A stretch of 15,905 bases of DNA from Tardiphaga sp. (GTDB taxonomy: Bacteria > Pseudomonadota > Alphaproteobacteria > Rhizobiales > Xanthobacteraceae), in NCBI GenBank assembly GCA_014377915.1, contig JACMOT010000352.1, forward strand, positions 1-15,905. The letters run 5' to 3'. The notes under the pieces were generated by a model. It worked only from the letters and a program-made list of their open reading frames with translations. It searched no databases and had not been told where the DNA came from. Both the position numbers and the translations under genes were made by a program. Shown here piece by piece: positions 7,089-14,345 of this stretch. Position 1 is the stretch's first letter; the number at the start of each line of letters is the position of its first letter.

Positions 7089-7874
7089 TCATGACGCTGC
7101 GTGATAGCCGATACTCGCCTCTAGAAATGTCCGCGTGTAGGGCTCCCGGGCACGGCCGCTGCGGACATCGGCGGCGCTCATCTCCTCGATGATGCGGCCT
7201 TCCGCCATCACGGCGACGCGGTCACACAAATGGGTAATGACCGCGATGTCATGGCTGACCATGAAATAAGTTACGTTACGATCTCGCCGCAGCGTCATGA
7301 GCAGATTGAGGATTTCGGCCTGCACCGAGACATCGAGCGCGGAGGTCGGCTCATCCAGCAACAGCACCTCGGGCTCGATCACCAGCGCGCGCGCAATCGC
7401 CACGCGCTGGCGCTGGCCGCCGGACAGTTCATGCGGATAGCGAAACCGGAACGCGGGTCCGAGTCCGACCGCTTCCAGCACCGCGTCGATCCGCTTGCGC
7501 GGATTGTCGAATTTATGGATCGCCAGCGGTTCGGCCAGCACGCTCTCCACCATCTTGCGCGGATGCAGCGAGCCATATGGATCCTGGAACACCATCTGCA
7601 CGCGGCGGAAGAAATCCTTGTCGCGCCGACGCGGCAGCTCCTTGTTCGCGAACAAAAGCGCGCCGTCGTAACTGTCGACCAGCCCGGCGATGCTGCGCAG
7701 GATGGTCGATTTGCCGCAACCGGATTCACCGATCAGGCCGTAGGCCTCGCCGCGTGCGATGGCGAAGGAGACGTTATCGACGGCGACCGTGGACAGCGCG
7801 CCTTTGCCGAACCTGACATGCAGGCCGACGGCTTCGAGGATACGATCCTTGCCCGGTGTCTGGGAGGGCATCAT
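7089..7874 (-). CDS. Peptide ABC transporter ATP-binding protein (DppF/OppF type)
   Basis: The protein has 261 residues from the ATG at 7874, which overlaps the TGA of the preceding ATPase gene by 4 nt (ATGA) and has a CCGGAG site upstream. The frame is open to an ATG at 7925, but that would overlap the upstream gene by about 55 nt. ABC motifs: Walker A GESGCGKST (49-57), Q-loop Q97 in MVFQDPYGSLHP, signature LSGGQRQR (150-157), Walker B VLLLDE (170-175), H-loop H208. The C-terminus keeps only EPYTRTFLEA, so the Oligo_HPY extension seen in longer DppF/OppF proteins is short. It forms a heterodimer with the 7871-8734 product to power import through the two permeases. Confidence 0.94.
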   Translation of the reverse strand: MMPSQTPGKDRILEAVGLHVRFGKGALSTVAVDNVSFAIARGEAYGLIGESGCGKSTILRSIAGLVDSYDGALLFANKELPRRRDKDFFRRVQMVFQDPYGSLHPRKMVESVLAEPLAIHKFDNPRKRIDAVLEAVGLGPAFRFRYPHELSGGQRQRVAIARALVIEPEVLLLDEPTSALDVSVQAEILNLLMTLRRDRNVTYFMVSHDIAVITHLCDRVAVMAEGRIIEEMSAADVRSGRAREPYTRTFLEASIGYHAAS

Positions 7875-8734
7875 GTGGACGCGCTCCGGATCGTCGGACT
7901 TGTCAGCCAGGCGGGGTCGCGCCAAGGCACCGCGAGCATATCGACCGGACGGTCGAGCCGCGGCAGGCTGTCGAGCAGCGCGCGCGTATAGGGATGCTCG
8001 GCGTGCTTGAGGTCGCGCGCCGGAATGTCCTCGACGATGCGGCCGGCATACATCACCAGCACGCGGTCGCAGAAGTCAGCGACCAGATTGAGATCGTGGC
8101 TGATGAACATCAGCCCGGCGCCGCGCCGGCTGACCAGCTCATCGAGAATGGTCAGCACCTGGCGCCGCACGGTGACGTCTAGCGCCGAGGTCGGCTCGTC
8201 AGCGATGATCAGGTCCGGCTCCAGGATCAGCATCATCGCAATCATGATGCGCTGGCCCATGCCGCCGGACACTTCATGCGGCAGTAATTCGAACACCCGT
8301 TGGGGATTGCGGATATTGACCGCCTCCAGCATCGCCATCGCCTTGTCGCGCGCCGCGGCCTTGCTCGACGGCGTATGCACGCGGTAGGCCTCGACGATCT
8401 GGTGACCAACCCGCATCAACGGGTTCAACGAGAATTTCGGATCCTGCAGGATCATCGAGATGCGCTTGCCGCGGATCTTGCGCATCTCCGGCTCGGTGGC
8501 GGCGAGCAGGTCGATACCATCGAAGTTGAGCGTCTTTGCCGTGATCTGCGCGCCCTTCGGCGTCAGCCGCAGGATCGAGCGGCCGGTCTGCGACTTGCCC
8601 GATCCGGATTCGCCGACGATGCCGACCTTCTCACGGCCGACCGTGAACGAAATCCCGCGCACCGCGTGCGTGACGTTACGCCCGCCATGGAACGAGATGT
8701 TGAGGTCCTCGACCTGCAGCAGCGGCTCAACCAT
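7871..8734 (-). CDS. Peptide ABC transporter ATP-binding protein (DppD/OppD type)
   Basis: The protein has 287 residues; many DppD/OppD proteins have about 320-340. Motifs: Walker A GESGSGKS (41-48), Q97 in ILQDPKFSLNP, signature SGGMGQR (156-162), Walker B LIIADE (175-180), H213. HPYTRALLDSLPRL (247-260) begins the Oligo_HPY domain, but the protein ends soon after without the CPF.PRC cysteine cluster usual in this family, so it lacks the metal/iron-sulfur ligands proposed for DppD. The start ATG overlaps the preceding permease gene by 8 nt and the stop overlaps the next ATPase start by 4 nt, indicating translational coupling. Confidence 0.94.
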   Translation of the reverse strand: MVEPLLQVEDLNISFHGGRNVTHAVRGISFTVGREKVGIVGESGSGKSQTGRSILRLTPKGAQITAKTLNFDGIDLLAATEPEMRKIRGKRISMILQDPKFSLNPLMRVGHQIVEAYRVHTPSSKAAARDKAMAMLEAVNIRNPQRVFELLPHEVSGGMGQRIMIAMMLILEPDLIIADEPTSALDVTVRRQVLTILDELVSRRGAGLMFISHDLNLVADFCDRVLVMYAGRIVEDIPARDLKHAEHPYTRALLDSLPRLDRPVDMLAVPWRDPAWLTSPTIRSAST

Positions 8735-9641
8735 GACGCGGATCCATCATGTCACGCAGCCCGTCGCCGAGCAGGTTGAAGGCGAGGCTGACCGTCAGGA
8801 TGGCGGTGCCCGGAATCGCCGCGATCAGGCCGTTGGTGAAAATGAACTCGCGTGCCGACGACAGCATGGTGCCCCATTCCGGGCTCGGCGGCTGCGCGCC
8901 GAGCCCGAGAAAACCGAGACCGGCGGCGGTAAGGATGATCGCGGCCATGTTCAACGTGACCCGCACGATCACCGACGGGATGCACATCGGCATGATGTGA
9001 TTGAAGATGATCCGCAGGCTCGATGCCTTCTGCAATCGCACCGCGGCAATGTAATCCGACTTGCGGATCGACAGCGTCTCGGCGCGGGCCAGCCGCGCGA
9101 TCGGCGGCCACGCCGCCAGCGAGATCGCGATGATCGCGTTCTCGATGCCGGGACCAAGCGCGGCCACGAAGGCGAGCGCCAGAATGAGACTTGGAAACGC
9201 CAGAAATACATCGACGATCCGCATCAGCACGGTATCGACCCAGCCACCGAGATAGCCTGCCGTGGTGCCGACCAGCAGGCCGATCGGCGCGGCGATAACC
9301 GCCGTCAGCCCGGCGATGTACAGCGTGATCCGGGCGCCGAACACCAGCCGGCTGAATACGTCGCGGCCGAGTTCGTCGGTGCCGAGCCAGTGAATGGCGG
9401 ATGGTTTCTGCAGCCGGATCGACAGGTCCTGGGCGAAGATGTCGTGGTTGGCGACCCACGGCGCGAAAACCGCCAGCAGCGTCACCACCAGGATGACGGT
9501 GCCGCCGAACATCACCGACGGGTTGGAGCGCAGCGCTCGCCAGGACAGCCACAATTGCTGCGCCCGCGCCTGCCATGATGAGGTTGGGACCGGCGCCCTG
9601 AGCCAGGCCGATAGCGAAATCGAACGGACATCGTCTGCCAT
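8727..9641 (-). CDS. Peptide ABC transporter permease (DppC/OppC type)
   Basis: The protein has 304 residues. The start has GAGG overlapping the stop of the upstream permease gene. Membrane segments are near residues 43-64, 106-132, 141-162, 166-182, 222-248 and 270-292. DppC hallmarks are HWLGTDELGRDVFSRLVFGAR (written from residue 84) and GLGFLGLGAQPPSPEWG (about 241-257). The EAA cytoplasmic coupling loop (DYIAAVRLQKASSLRIIF, about 196-213) has Lys205 where the family usually has Gly (ALGAS). Pairs with the DppB-type permease to form the import channel. Confidence 0.94.
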   Translation of the reverse strand: MADDVRSISLSAWLRAPVPTSSWQARAQQLWLSWRALRSNPSVMFGGTVILVVTLLAVFAPWVANHDIFAQDLSIRLQKPSAIHWLGTDELGRDVFSRLVFGARITLYIAGLTAVIAAPIGLLVGTTAGYLGGWVDTVLMRIVDVFLAFPSLILALAFVAALGPGIENAIIAISLAAWPPIARLARAETLSIRKSDYIAAVRLQKASSLRIIFNHIMPMCIPSVIVRVTLNMAAIILTAAGLGFLGLGAQPPSPEWGTMLSSAREFIFTNGLIAAIPGTAILTVSLAFNLLGDGLRDMMDPRHG

Positions 9642-9648
9642 GGTTGCC

Positions 9649-10722
9649 TCAGCGAGTTCGGGGATCGAAGACCCGGTACAGCAGGTCGCAGACGATGTTG
9701 AGGCCGATAAAGATCACGCCGATCAGGATGGTGCAGCCCACCACCGCATTCATGTCGCCGGCCAGCAGCGCATTGGTGAGATAGCGGCCGAAGCCGGGCC
9801 AGGCGAACACCGTTTCGGTCAGCACCGCGCCTTCCAGCAGAAAAGCGTAGGACAGCGCCACCACGGTGATGACCTGCACCGCGACATTGCGGAAGGCGTG
9901 GACCCAGACTGTACGCGACCAGGACAGCCCCTTGACGCGGGCGGTGACGACATATTCCTGGCCGAGCTGCTCGATCATGAAGCTGCGGGTCATACGGCTG
10001 ATATAGGTCAGCGCACTGAAGCCGAGGATCGAGGCCGGCAGCACGATATGACCGAACACGTCCTTGAACAGCGCCCAGTCTCCCGTCAGCGCGGCGTCGA
10101 TCATATAGAAGCCGGTGCGCGGCTCGAGGTCGAGCTCGTACATGGTGTCGATACGGCCAGGCCCGCCGACCCAGCCCAGCGTGGCATAGAACAGCGACAG
10201 GCCCATCAGGCCGAGCCAGAAATGCGGCGTCGAATAGCCGAGCAGGCCAACGAAGCGCACGAGATGATCGAGCGGCGAACCGCGGTACATTGCCGACAGC
10301 ACACCAGCGGGAACGCCGAGCCCGGTGCCGATCAGGATCGCGACGCTGGCCAGTTCAAGAGTCGCCGGGAACACCCGGATGATGTCGGTAGCGACCGGCC
10401 GGCCGGTGGTCAGAGCGTTGCCGAAGTCGAACTGGACGAGGTGGCCGAGATAGACCGCGAATTGCTTCCACAGCGGCTGGTCGAGGCCGAGCTGCTTGTA
10501 CATCGCCAGATAGGCGTCATGGGTGGCGTTGGGACCGAGCACGGCGATCACCGGATCGAGCGGCAGCAGATGACCGATGAAGAAGGTTAGCGCCGCCAGC
10601 CCGATCAGCGTTGTCACCACCGAGACCGCGCCATTGCCGAGCGACCGCGCCAGAGTCAAAAGGCGCCGCCGGCGGTCCGACCCCCGGGGATGCCGCGACG
10701 CCATGCTGGCTGCATCGGGCAT
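9649..10722 (-). CDS. Peptide ABC transporter permease (DppB/OppB type)
   Basis: The protein has 357 residues. The first membrane helix (about residues 33-53, VVTTLIGLAALTFFIGHLLP) is followed by GPNATHDAYLAMYKQLGLDQPL and LVQFDFGNAL, typical of DppB periplasmic regions. The EAA loop (QEYVVTARVKGLSWSRTVWVH, from 255) keeps its conserved Gly265. The C-terminus has VETVF-like TETVFAWPGFGRYL and ends DLLYRVFDPRTR, a family signature. It starts 7 nt after the solute-binding protein stop with no strong Shine-Dalgarno, so translation may depend on coupling. An internal ATG at 10704 is an alternative start; the first 20 residues are basic and poorly conserved. Confidence 0.94.
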   Translation of the reverse strand: MPDAASMASRHPRGSDRRRRLLTLARSLGNGAVSVVTTLIGLAALTFFIGHLLPLDPVIAVLGPNATHDAYLAMYKQLGLDQPLWKQFAVYLGHLVQFDFGNALTTGRPVATDIIRVFPATLELASVAILIGTGLGVPAGVLSAMYRGSPLDHLVRFVGLLGYSTPHFWLGLMGLSLFYATLGWVGGPGRIDTMYELDLEPRTGFYMIDAALTGDWALFKDVFGHIVLPASILGFSALTYISRMTRSFMIEQLGQEYVVTARVKGLSWSRTVWVHAFRNVAVQVITVVALSYAFLLEGAVLTETVFAWPGFGRYLTNALLAGDMNAVVGCTILIGVIFIGLNIVCDLLYRVFDPRTR

Positions 10723-10729
10723 GATGCCA

Positions 10730-12367
10730 CTATTTGCTGGCGGGGGCGTAATAGGTGCGAAAACCGTTCCAGGTCCAGTTCTTCACATCGTTGCGGATGG
10801 CAGCGATGTTGTACATCTGGAACATGATCGCGAACGGCCCCTTCGCCATCGCATCCCTCTGCAACTCGGCATACAGCGCATTGCGCTTGGCCACGTCGGG
10901 CTCGAGCAGCGCGACATCGACCTTTTCGTTCAACTCCTTCGACTGGAAGCCGGTACGCCAAACCGGAATCTGGGTGAGCTTGGCTTCCGGGCGGCTGTCG
11001 GGATTATAGACCAGCCGCGAGGCGTTGCCGTGCGCGTCCGGGACGCTGGTCTGCCAGGCCTGCATCGCGCTCTGATAGTCGCGACCGCGCACCTTGGCGA
11101 AAAGCTGCGCGTTCGACATCCGCTCCAGCGTCAGCTTGACGCCGACGCGGGCCGCGTTCTGCTGCACGCTCTGCGCCAGCGGCGCGGAATGCTGCAGCGT
11201 TCCGAAAATCAGTTTTGCGGTGAAGCCGTCGGCATAACCCGCTTCGGTCAAGAGCGCCTTGGCCTTGTCGAGGTCAAGCTTGAACGGCTGCCCCTCGCTC
11301 TCGTCCAGCGCACCGACAGCGCCGATCTGGGCGAAGCTGGCGCGCGGTACGCCGAGATTGGTCATCACCGTCTTGGCCAGGCCGTCATAGTCGATCAGGT
11401 AGCGCATCGCGAGGCGTACCTTTTCATTGCCGAACGGGCCTTCGGTGGTGTTGAAGGTCCAGAAGAACAGTTGCGGCTTCAGCACCTTCGCGATGGTGAT
11501 GTCGTTCGACGTCTCGAAATCCTTGAGATCTTCCGGTGTCAGGTCGCGCGCCACGTCGACATCGCCCTGCCCCAGCATCAGCCGCTGCGTACCGGCCTCG
11601 GCCACATGCTTGATCAGCACGCGCTTGATCGCCGGCTTCACGCCCCAGTAATTGTCATTGGCCTGCAGCAACACGGATTCGCTGGCGTTCCACTGCGCCA
11701 GCCGGTACGGGCCGATACATTCGGTATGGGTGGCGAGGTACTTGTTACCCATGTCGCCATTGAGCTGATTGGCCATCAGAACCTTGATGTCCATCGCCGC
11801 GCTGACGCGGTTGGCGCCGATCGCCTGCATCACCAGTGTCGTCGGATAGGCCTTGTCGAAGGTCAGCACGACCGTTGCGTCATCGGGCGCGGTGATGCGC
11901 TGGTCGACGTTGTCCTTCGTAAAACCGTATTCGGTTAAAGTGGTGGCATTGCCGGAGCCGAGCTTGACCACGCGCTGCATGCTCTGCGCGACGTCCTGCG
12001 CGGTGGCGATATTGCCCGACGGGAATTTGGCGCCGTTGCGGATCTTGAAGGTGATGGTCTGGCGATCCGGTGACACCGTCCAGCTTTCGGCGAATAGCGG
12101 AACGATCTTGCGCTCGTCGGCCGGATCGAAATCGACCAGGCTGTCACAGGTATTTTGCAGGATTTCGTTGGTGACGACCTCGCCGACCTGGGCGGGATCG
12201 AAGGTCGAGATGGCGTCAATGTTCCAGGCCATCACCAGCGCGGTCTTCGGCGTCGCCGCCTGCATCGCGGTCGCCGACAGCAACAGCCAGGAAACCACGC
12301 CAAGGTTGAGCAGCGGGCGATGCCACGTTTGATTGGCCGCGGCGACGAGGAGACGGTGATCAGACAT
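10730..12367 (-). CDS. ABC transporter solute-binding protein, family 5 (peptide/nickel/amide type), periplasmic
   Basis: The protein has 545 residues from the ATG at 12367, which has AAGGA 8-9 nt upstream; a GTG at 12400 in the same frame lacks such a site. An export signal is visible: hydrophobic LLNLGVVSWLLLSATAMQA, with likely cleavage after residue 37 (AMQA). SBP_bac_5 features follow: TFDPAQVGEVV, ILQNTCDSLVDFD, PLFAESWTVSPD, ITFKIRNGAKFPSG, GPYRLAQWNASESVLLQANDNYWG (beginning at about residue 220), QLFFWTFNTTEGPFGNEKVRLAM and a late GRDYQSAMQAWQ segment. The family binds di- and oligopeptides, glutathione, opines or other amides; the ligand cannot be named from sequence. It heads the transporter block, 65 nt after the M20 hydrolase. 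Confidence 0.94.
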   Translation of the reverse strand: MSDHRLLVAAANQTWHRPLLNLGVVSWLLLSATAMQAATPKTALVMAWNIDAISTFDPAQVGEVVTNEILQNTCDSLVDFDPADERKIVPLFAESWTVSPDRQTITFKIRNGAKFPSGNIATAQDVAQSMQRVVKLGSGNATTLTEYGFTKDNVDQRITAPDDATVVLTFDKAYPTTLVMQAIGANRVSAAMDIKVLMANQLNGDMGNKYLATHTECIGPYRLAQWNASESVLLQANDNYWGVKPAIKRVLIKHVAEAGTQRLMLGQGDVDVARDLTPEDLKDFETSNDITIAKVLKPQLFFWTFNTTEGPFGNEKVRLAMRYLIDYDGLAKTVMTNLGVPRASFAQIGAVGALDESEGQPFKLDLDKAKALLTEAGYADGFTAKLIFGTLQHSAPLAQSVQQNAARVGVKLTLERMSNAQLFAKVRGRDYQSAMQAWQTSVPDAHGNASRLVYNPDSRPEAKLTQIPVWRTGFQSKELNEKVDVALLEPDVAKRNALYAELQRDAMAKGPFAIMFQMYNIAAIRNDVKNWTWNGFRTYYAPASK

Positions 12368-12432
12368 GGTCGCGATCCTTCTGGTGAAACTCGTCGACAC
12401 CGGCCGACAGTTCAGCGTCGCAACCGCGGCGC

Positions 12433-13857
12433 CTAGATGACGGGACGCGGCTGCAGCGGCGGATTAATTTCGGGCGGGATCGGACAGATGTAGGGCGTCG
12501 CCGCGGTACGCGCGCGAATGTCAGCCCTCGCGCGGTCGATCAGGCTGCTATCAGTCAGCGCCTCAACGGCAGTGGCCGCCATGATCTTGGCGGCATGCAC
12601 CATGCCCTTATGGGCGGCCGGCGACTTGCCTTGCGCGACGATCTGCCAGGAATGGCCGGGCGTGCCGATCGCATGGGTGGCGACGCGGGCTTCCACGGTC
12701 GGCACTACCCAGCTGACGTCGGCGACGTCGGTCGAGCCGATCATCGGCTCGCCCTTGGCGTCGAACGGCACGACAAAATCGCACAACGGCGTATCATCGC
12801 GCCGCGGCAGCCCGACCCGCAGATAGTCGCTCTGGATGTCCTCGTCGGACAGCGTCTTCTGGATGTCGGCGGCGAACGCCCGGTCGGCGTCGTCGAACAG
12901 CACCGGGCCCAGCCGCTGCATCGCGTCGTTCATCGCCGCTTCGAGCGGGGTATTGCCGAGCTTGTTGGAGACCGCGCTGATGACGGTCATTTTCACGGTG
13001 GTCTCGGTCATCAGCGCCGCGCCCTCGGCGACTTTCTTGACCCGTTCGTTGAGCGCGAACATGCCGCGCAGATCGCGCGAGCGGACGGCGTAGCGGACTT
13101 TCGCCGAAGCCTGCACCACATTGGGCGCGATGCCGCCGGAATCGAGCATGGCGTAGTGAATGCGCGCATCCGCGGGCATGTGCTCGCGCATGTAATTGAC
13201 ACCGACATTCATCAGTTCGACCGCGTCGAGCGCGGAGCGGCCGAGATGCGGCGCGATCGCAGCATGGCTGGCGCGGCCGGTGAACTGGAAATCCATCCGC
13301 GTATTGGCCAGCGACATGGCTTCATCGACCCGGGTCATCGCCGCCGGATGCCAGGTGATGGCAATATCGACACCATCGAATTCACCGGCGCGGACCATGA
13401 ACGACTTGGCGGCGCCGCCCTCCTCGGCCGGACAGCCATAATAGCGCACGCGGCCAGGCGTTCCGGTCGCGGCGAGCCAGTCCTTGATCGCGGTGGCGGC
13501 GAGCATCGCCGCCGAGCCAAGCAGATTGTGACCGCAGCCATGGCCGTGTCCGCCCGCCACCACTTCCTTGTGCTCGGCGATGCCGGCGACCTGGCTGAGG
13601 CCGGGCAGCGCGTCATATTCGCCGAGGATGGCGATGATCGGCCCGCCTTCGCCGGCCTCGCCCATCACCGCGGTCGGAATGCCGGCGAGATTCTCCTTCA
13701 CGCGAAACCCGAGGCCGGTCAGCATCCCGGTGTGCTCGGCCACCGATTTGTATTCGGTATAGGCGATCTCCGGAATCTCCCAGATCCGGTCCGCGAGCGC
13801 CTCGAATTCCGGCCGGTGGTTATCGACAAGCTGCCAGATCTGGTCCGAATTGCGCAT
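12433..13857 (-). CDS. M20-family amidohydrolase, AbgB-like
   Basis: The protein has 474 residues from the ATG at 13857; an in-frame ATG at 13884 adds nine residues and has no better ribosome site. It closely resembles E. coli AbgB (p-aminobenzoyl-glutamate hydrolase subunit B) along its length: ILGEYDALPGLSQ, GHGHGCGHNLLG (metal ligands Cys108 and His110), YGCPAEEGG (Glu145/Glu146), TWHP (His170), the dimerisation-domain SHAAI and PHLGRSALDAVELM, SGGIAPNVVQA, STDVADVSW, IGTPGHSWQ and AHKGMVHAAK (last metal-ligand His). There is no signal peptide, so it is cytoplasmic. Family role: hydrolysis of an N-acyl or aryl-amide bond to an amino acid. An AbgA partner gene is not present here, so identity with the AbgAB enzyme is doubtful. 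As first gene of the operon it likely hydrolyses the compound brought in by the downstream transporter. Confidence 0.92.
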   Translation of the reverse strand: MRNSDQIWQLVDNHRPEFEALADRIWEIPEIAYTEYKSVAEHTGMLTGLGFRVKENLAGIPTAVMGEAGEGGPIIAILGEYDALPGLSQVAGIAEHKEVVAGGHGHGCGHNLLGSAAMLAATAIKDWLAATGTPGRVRYYGCPAEEGGAAKSFMVRAGEFDGVDIAITWHPAAMTRVDEAMSLANTRMDFQFTGRASHAAIAPHLGRSALDAVELMNVGVNYMREHMPADARIHYAMLDSGGIAPNVVQASAKVRYAVRSRDLRGMFALNERVKKVAEGAALMTETTVKMTVISAVSNKLGNTPLEAAMNDAMQRLGPVLFDDADRAFAADIQKTLSDEDIQSDYLRVGLPRRDDTPLCDFVVPFDAKGEPMIGSTDVADVSWVVPTVEARVATHAIGTPGHSWQIVAQGKSPAAHKGMVHAAKIMAATAVEALTDSSLIDRARADIRARTAATPYICPIPPEINPPLQPRPVI

Positions 13858-14157
13858 GGGGCTCTCATTGTTCGATGGGGTCATCGGCTCGAGCCAGCTT
13901 GCCTGCGCTCCGCCGTCGACCGCGTTGCCACAAGCATAAGCGGCCCGACTTCAGCGACACCAGTTCATTGTCAGTTCGATTCTATGCGCGATCGGAATAG
14001 TTCGGAGACGGGGCATCGGCATGGAATTGCCACGCGCTGATTGCCCGCTGAAGCTGCAGGGCAACGAGGCTGATGAAGATCAATGAGACATAAAATACGG
14101 CAGGTAACGCTTAAAGCGAAGCCCTGACTGGGCCGGCAAAACCGTGCCGGGGATAAG
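13858..14157 (-). other. Leader region of the uptake operon
   Basis: There is no convincing gene here. On the minus strand a TATTTT (plus bases 14092-14097) is a possible -10, but the hexamer 17 nt upstream (TTCGCT) is a poor -35, so a promoter is only suggested. An 11-bp palindrome CGCTT-A-AAGCG at 14108-14118 sits in that spacer and could be a regulator site. No T-N11-A LysR box was confidently recognised. Confidence 0.3.
14133..14150 (-). terminator. Hairpin just past the tRNA 3' end
   Basis: CCGGCA (14133-14138) and TGCCGG (14145-14150) form a 6-bp stem with a 6-nt loop, 7 nt after the CCA of the tRNA fragment on its coding strand. There is no clear T-run, so it may be a processing or weak termination signal left from the original tRNA-Glu gene. 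Confidence 0.3.
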
Positions 14158-14203
14158 TGGTGCTCCCTAGCGGAATCGAACCGCTGTTTTCGCCGTGAGA
14201 AGG
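14158..14203 (-). tRNA. 3' fragment of tRNA-Glu (anticodon CTC); attachment-site core
   Basis: Read on the minus strand this is the 3' part of a tRNA: anticodon loop TTCTCAC (anticodon CTC at plus bases 14197-14199), 3' anticodon stem GGCGA, variable loop AAAC, perfect T-arm AGCGG-TTCGATT-CCGCT, 3' acceptor strand AGGGAGC, discriminator A and encoded CCA. The 5' half (GCTCCCT acceptor strand, D-arm, complete anticodon stem) is missing: upstream bases read GTCTCC where TCGCC is needed to pair, then unrelated AT-rich sequence. It cannot make a working tRNA. A 3' tRNA piece ending in the anticodon stem beside an integrase gene is the typical product of tRNA-targeted integration; the complete gene should be rebuilt at the other end of the element. 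Confidence 0.85.
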
Positions 14204-14246
14204 AGACTTTTACATGTTTAAGCTGTCCGGCGATGTCCACCTAAGT

Positions 14247-14334
14247 ATTTGTTTTAAAACCAAATAATCTGATTGTGTTCATGGTTGTCCAGACTTGTTC
14301 GCCAGCATATATTTGATCTTTATTTGATGATCAA
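14247..14334. promoter_or_regulatory. Repeats between att core and integrase gene; candidate recombinase or control sites
   Basis: Three symmetries are seen in this AT-rich stretch. ATTTG-TTTTAAAA-C-CAAAT (14247-14265) is a near-perfect palindrome with one extra base. ATTTGAT occurs twice as a direct repeat (14311-14317 and 14322-14328). TTGATC (14313-14318) and GATCAA (14329-14334) form an inverted repeat ending 11 nt before the integrase start codon. Arm-type integrase sites or an autoregulatory operator are the natural readings, but AT-rich DNA gives such patterns by chance. Confidence 0.3.
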
Positions 14335-14345
14335 GTGAGCGGCCA

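Noticed and set aside
8460..10590. Overlapping plus-strand open frames across the permease genes (8460-9578 and 9394-10590)
   Set aside because: The minus-strand permeases show membrane helices and EAA loops in these same bases; the plus-strand translations are charged low-complexity shadows.
10577..11938. Plus-strand open frame of 453 codons
   Set aside because: It is antisense to the solute-binding protein and permease genes. The composition is shadow-like and no motif is seen.
12595..14040. Long open frame of 481 codons on the plus strand
   Set aside because: It lies antisense to the M20 amidohydrolase, whose family motifs are unmistakable. Its translation is Arg/His/Asp-rich with no recognisable domain, the usual mirror of a GC-rich coding strand.
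13971..14240. Minus-strand 89-codon open frame across the tRNA fragment
   Set aside because: It spans the tRNA-Glu remnant and the island junction, lacks a ribosome site, and its translation resembles nothing recognised.
14158..14345. tRNA-Glu interrupted by an intron instead of by integration
   Set aside because: No 5' tRNA half appears anywhere to the right within the window, no intron core was recognised, and the adjacent integrase explains the break simply.
14101..14345. CRISPR-like or satellite repeats in the spacer before the integrase
   Set aside because: The repeats seen are single short palindromes or one 7-bp pair with no regular repeat-spacer pattern.
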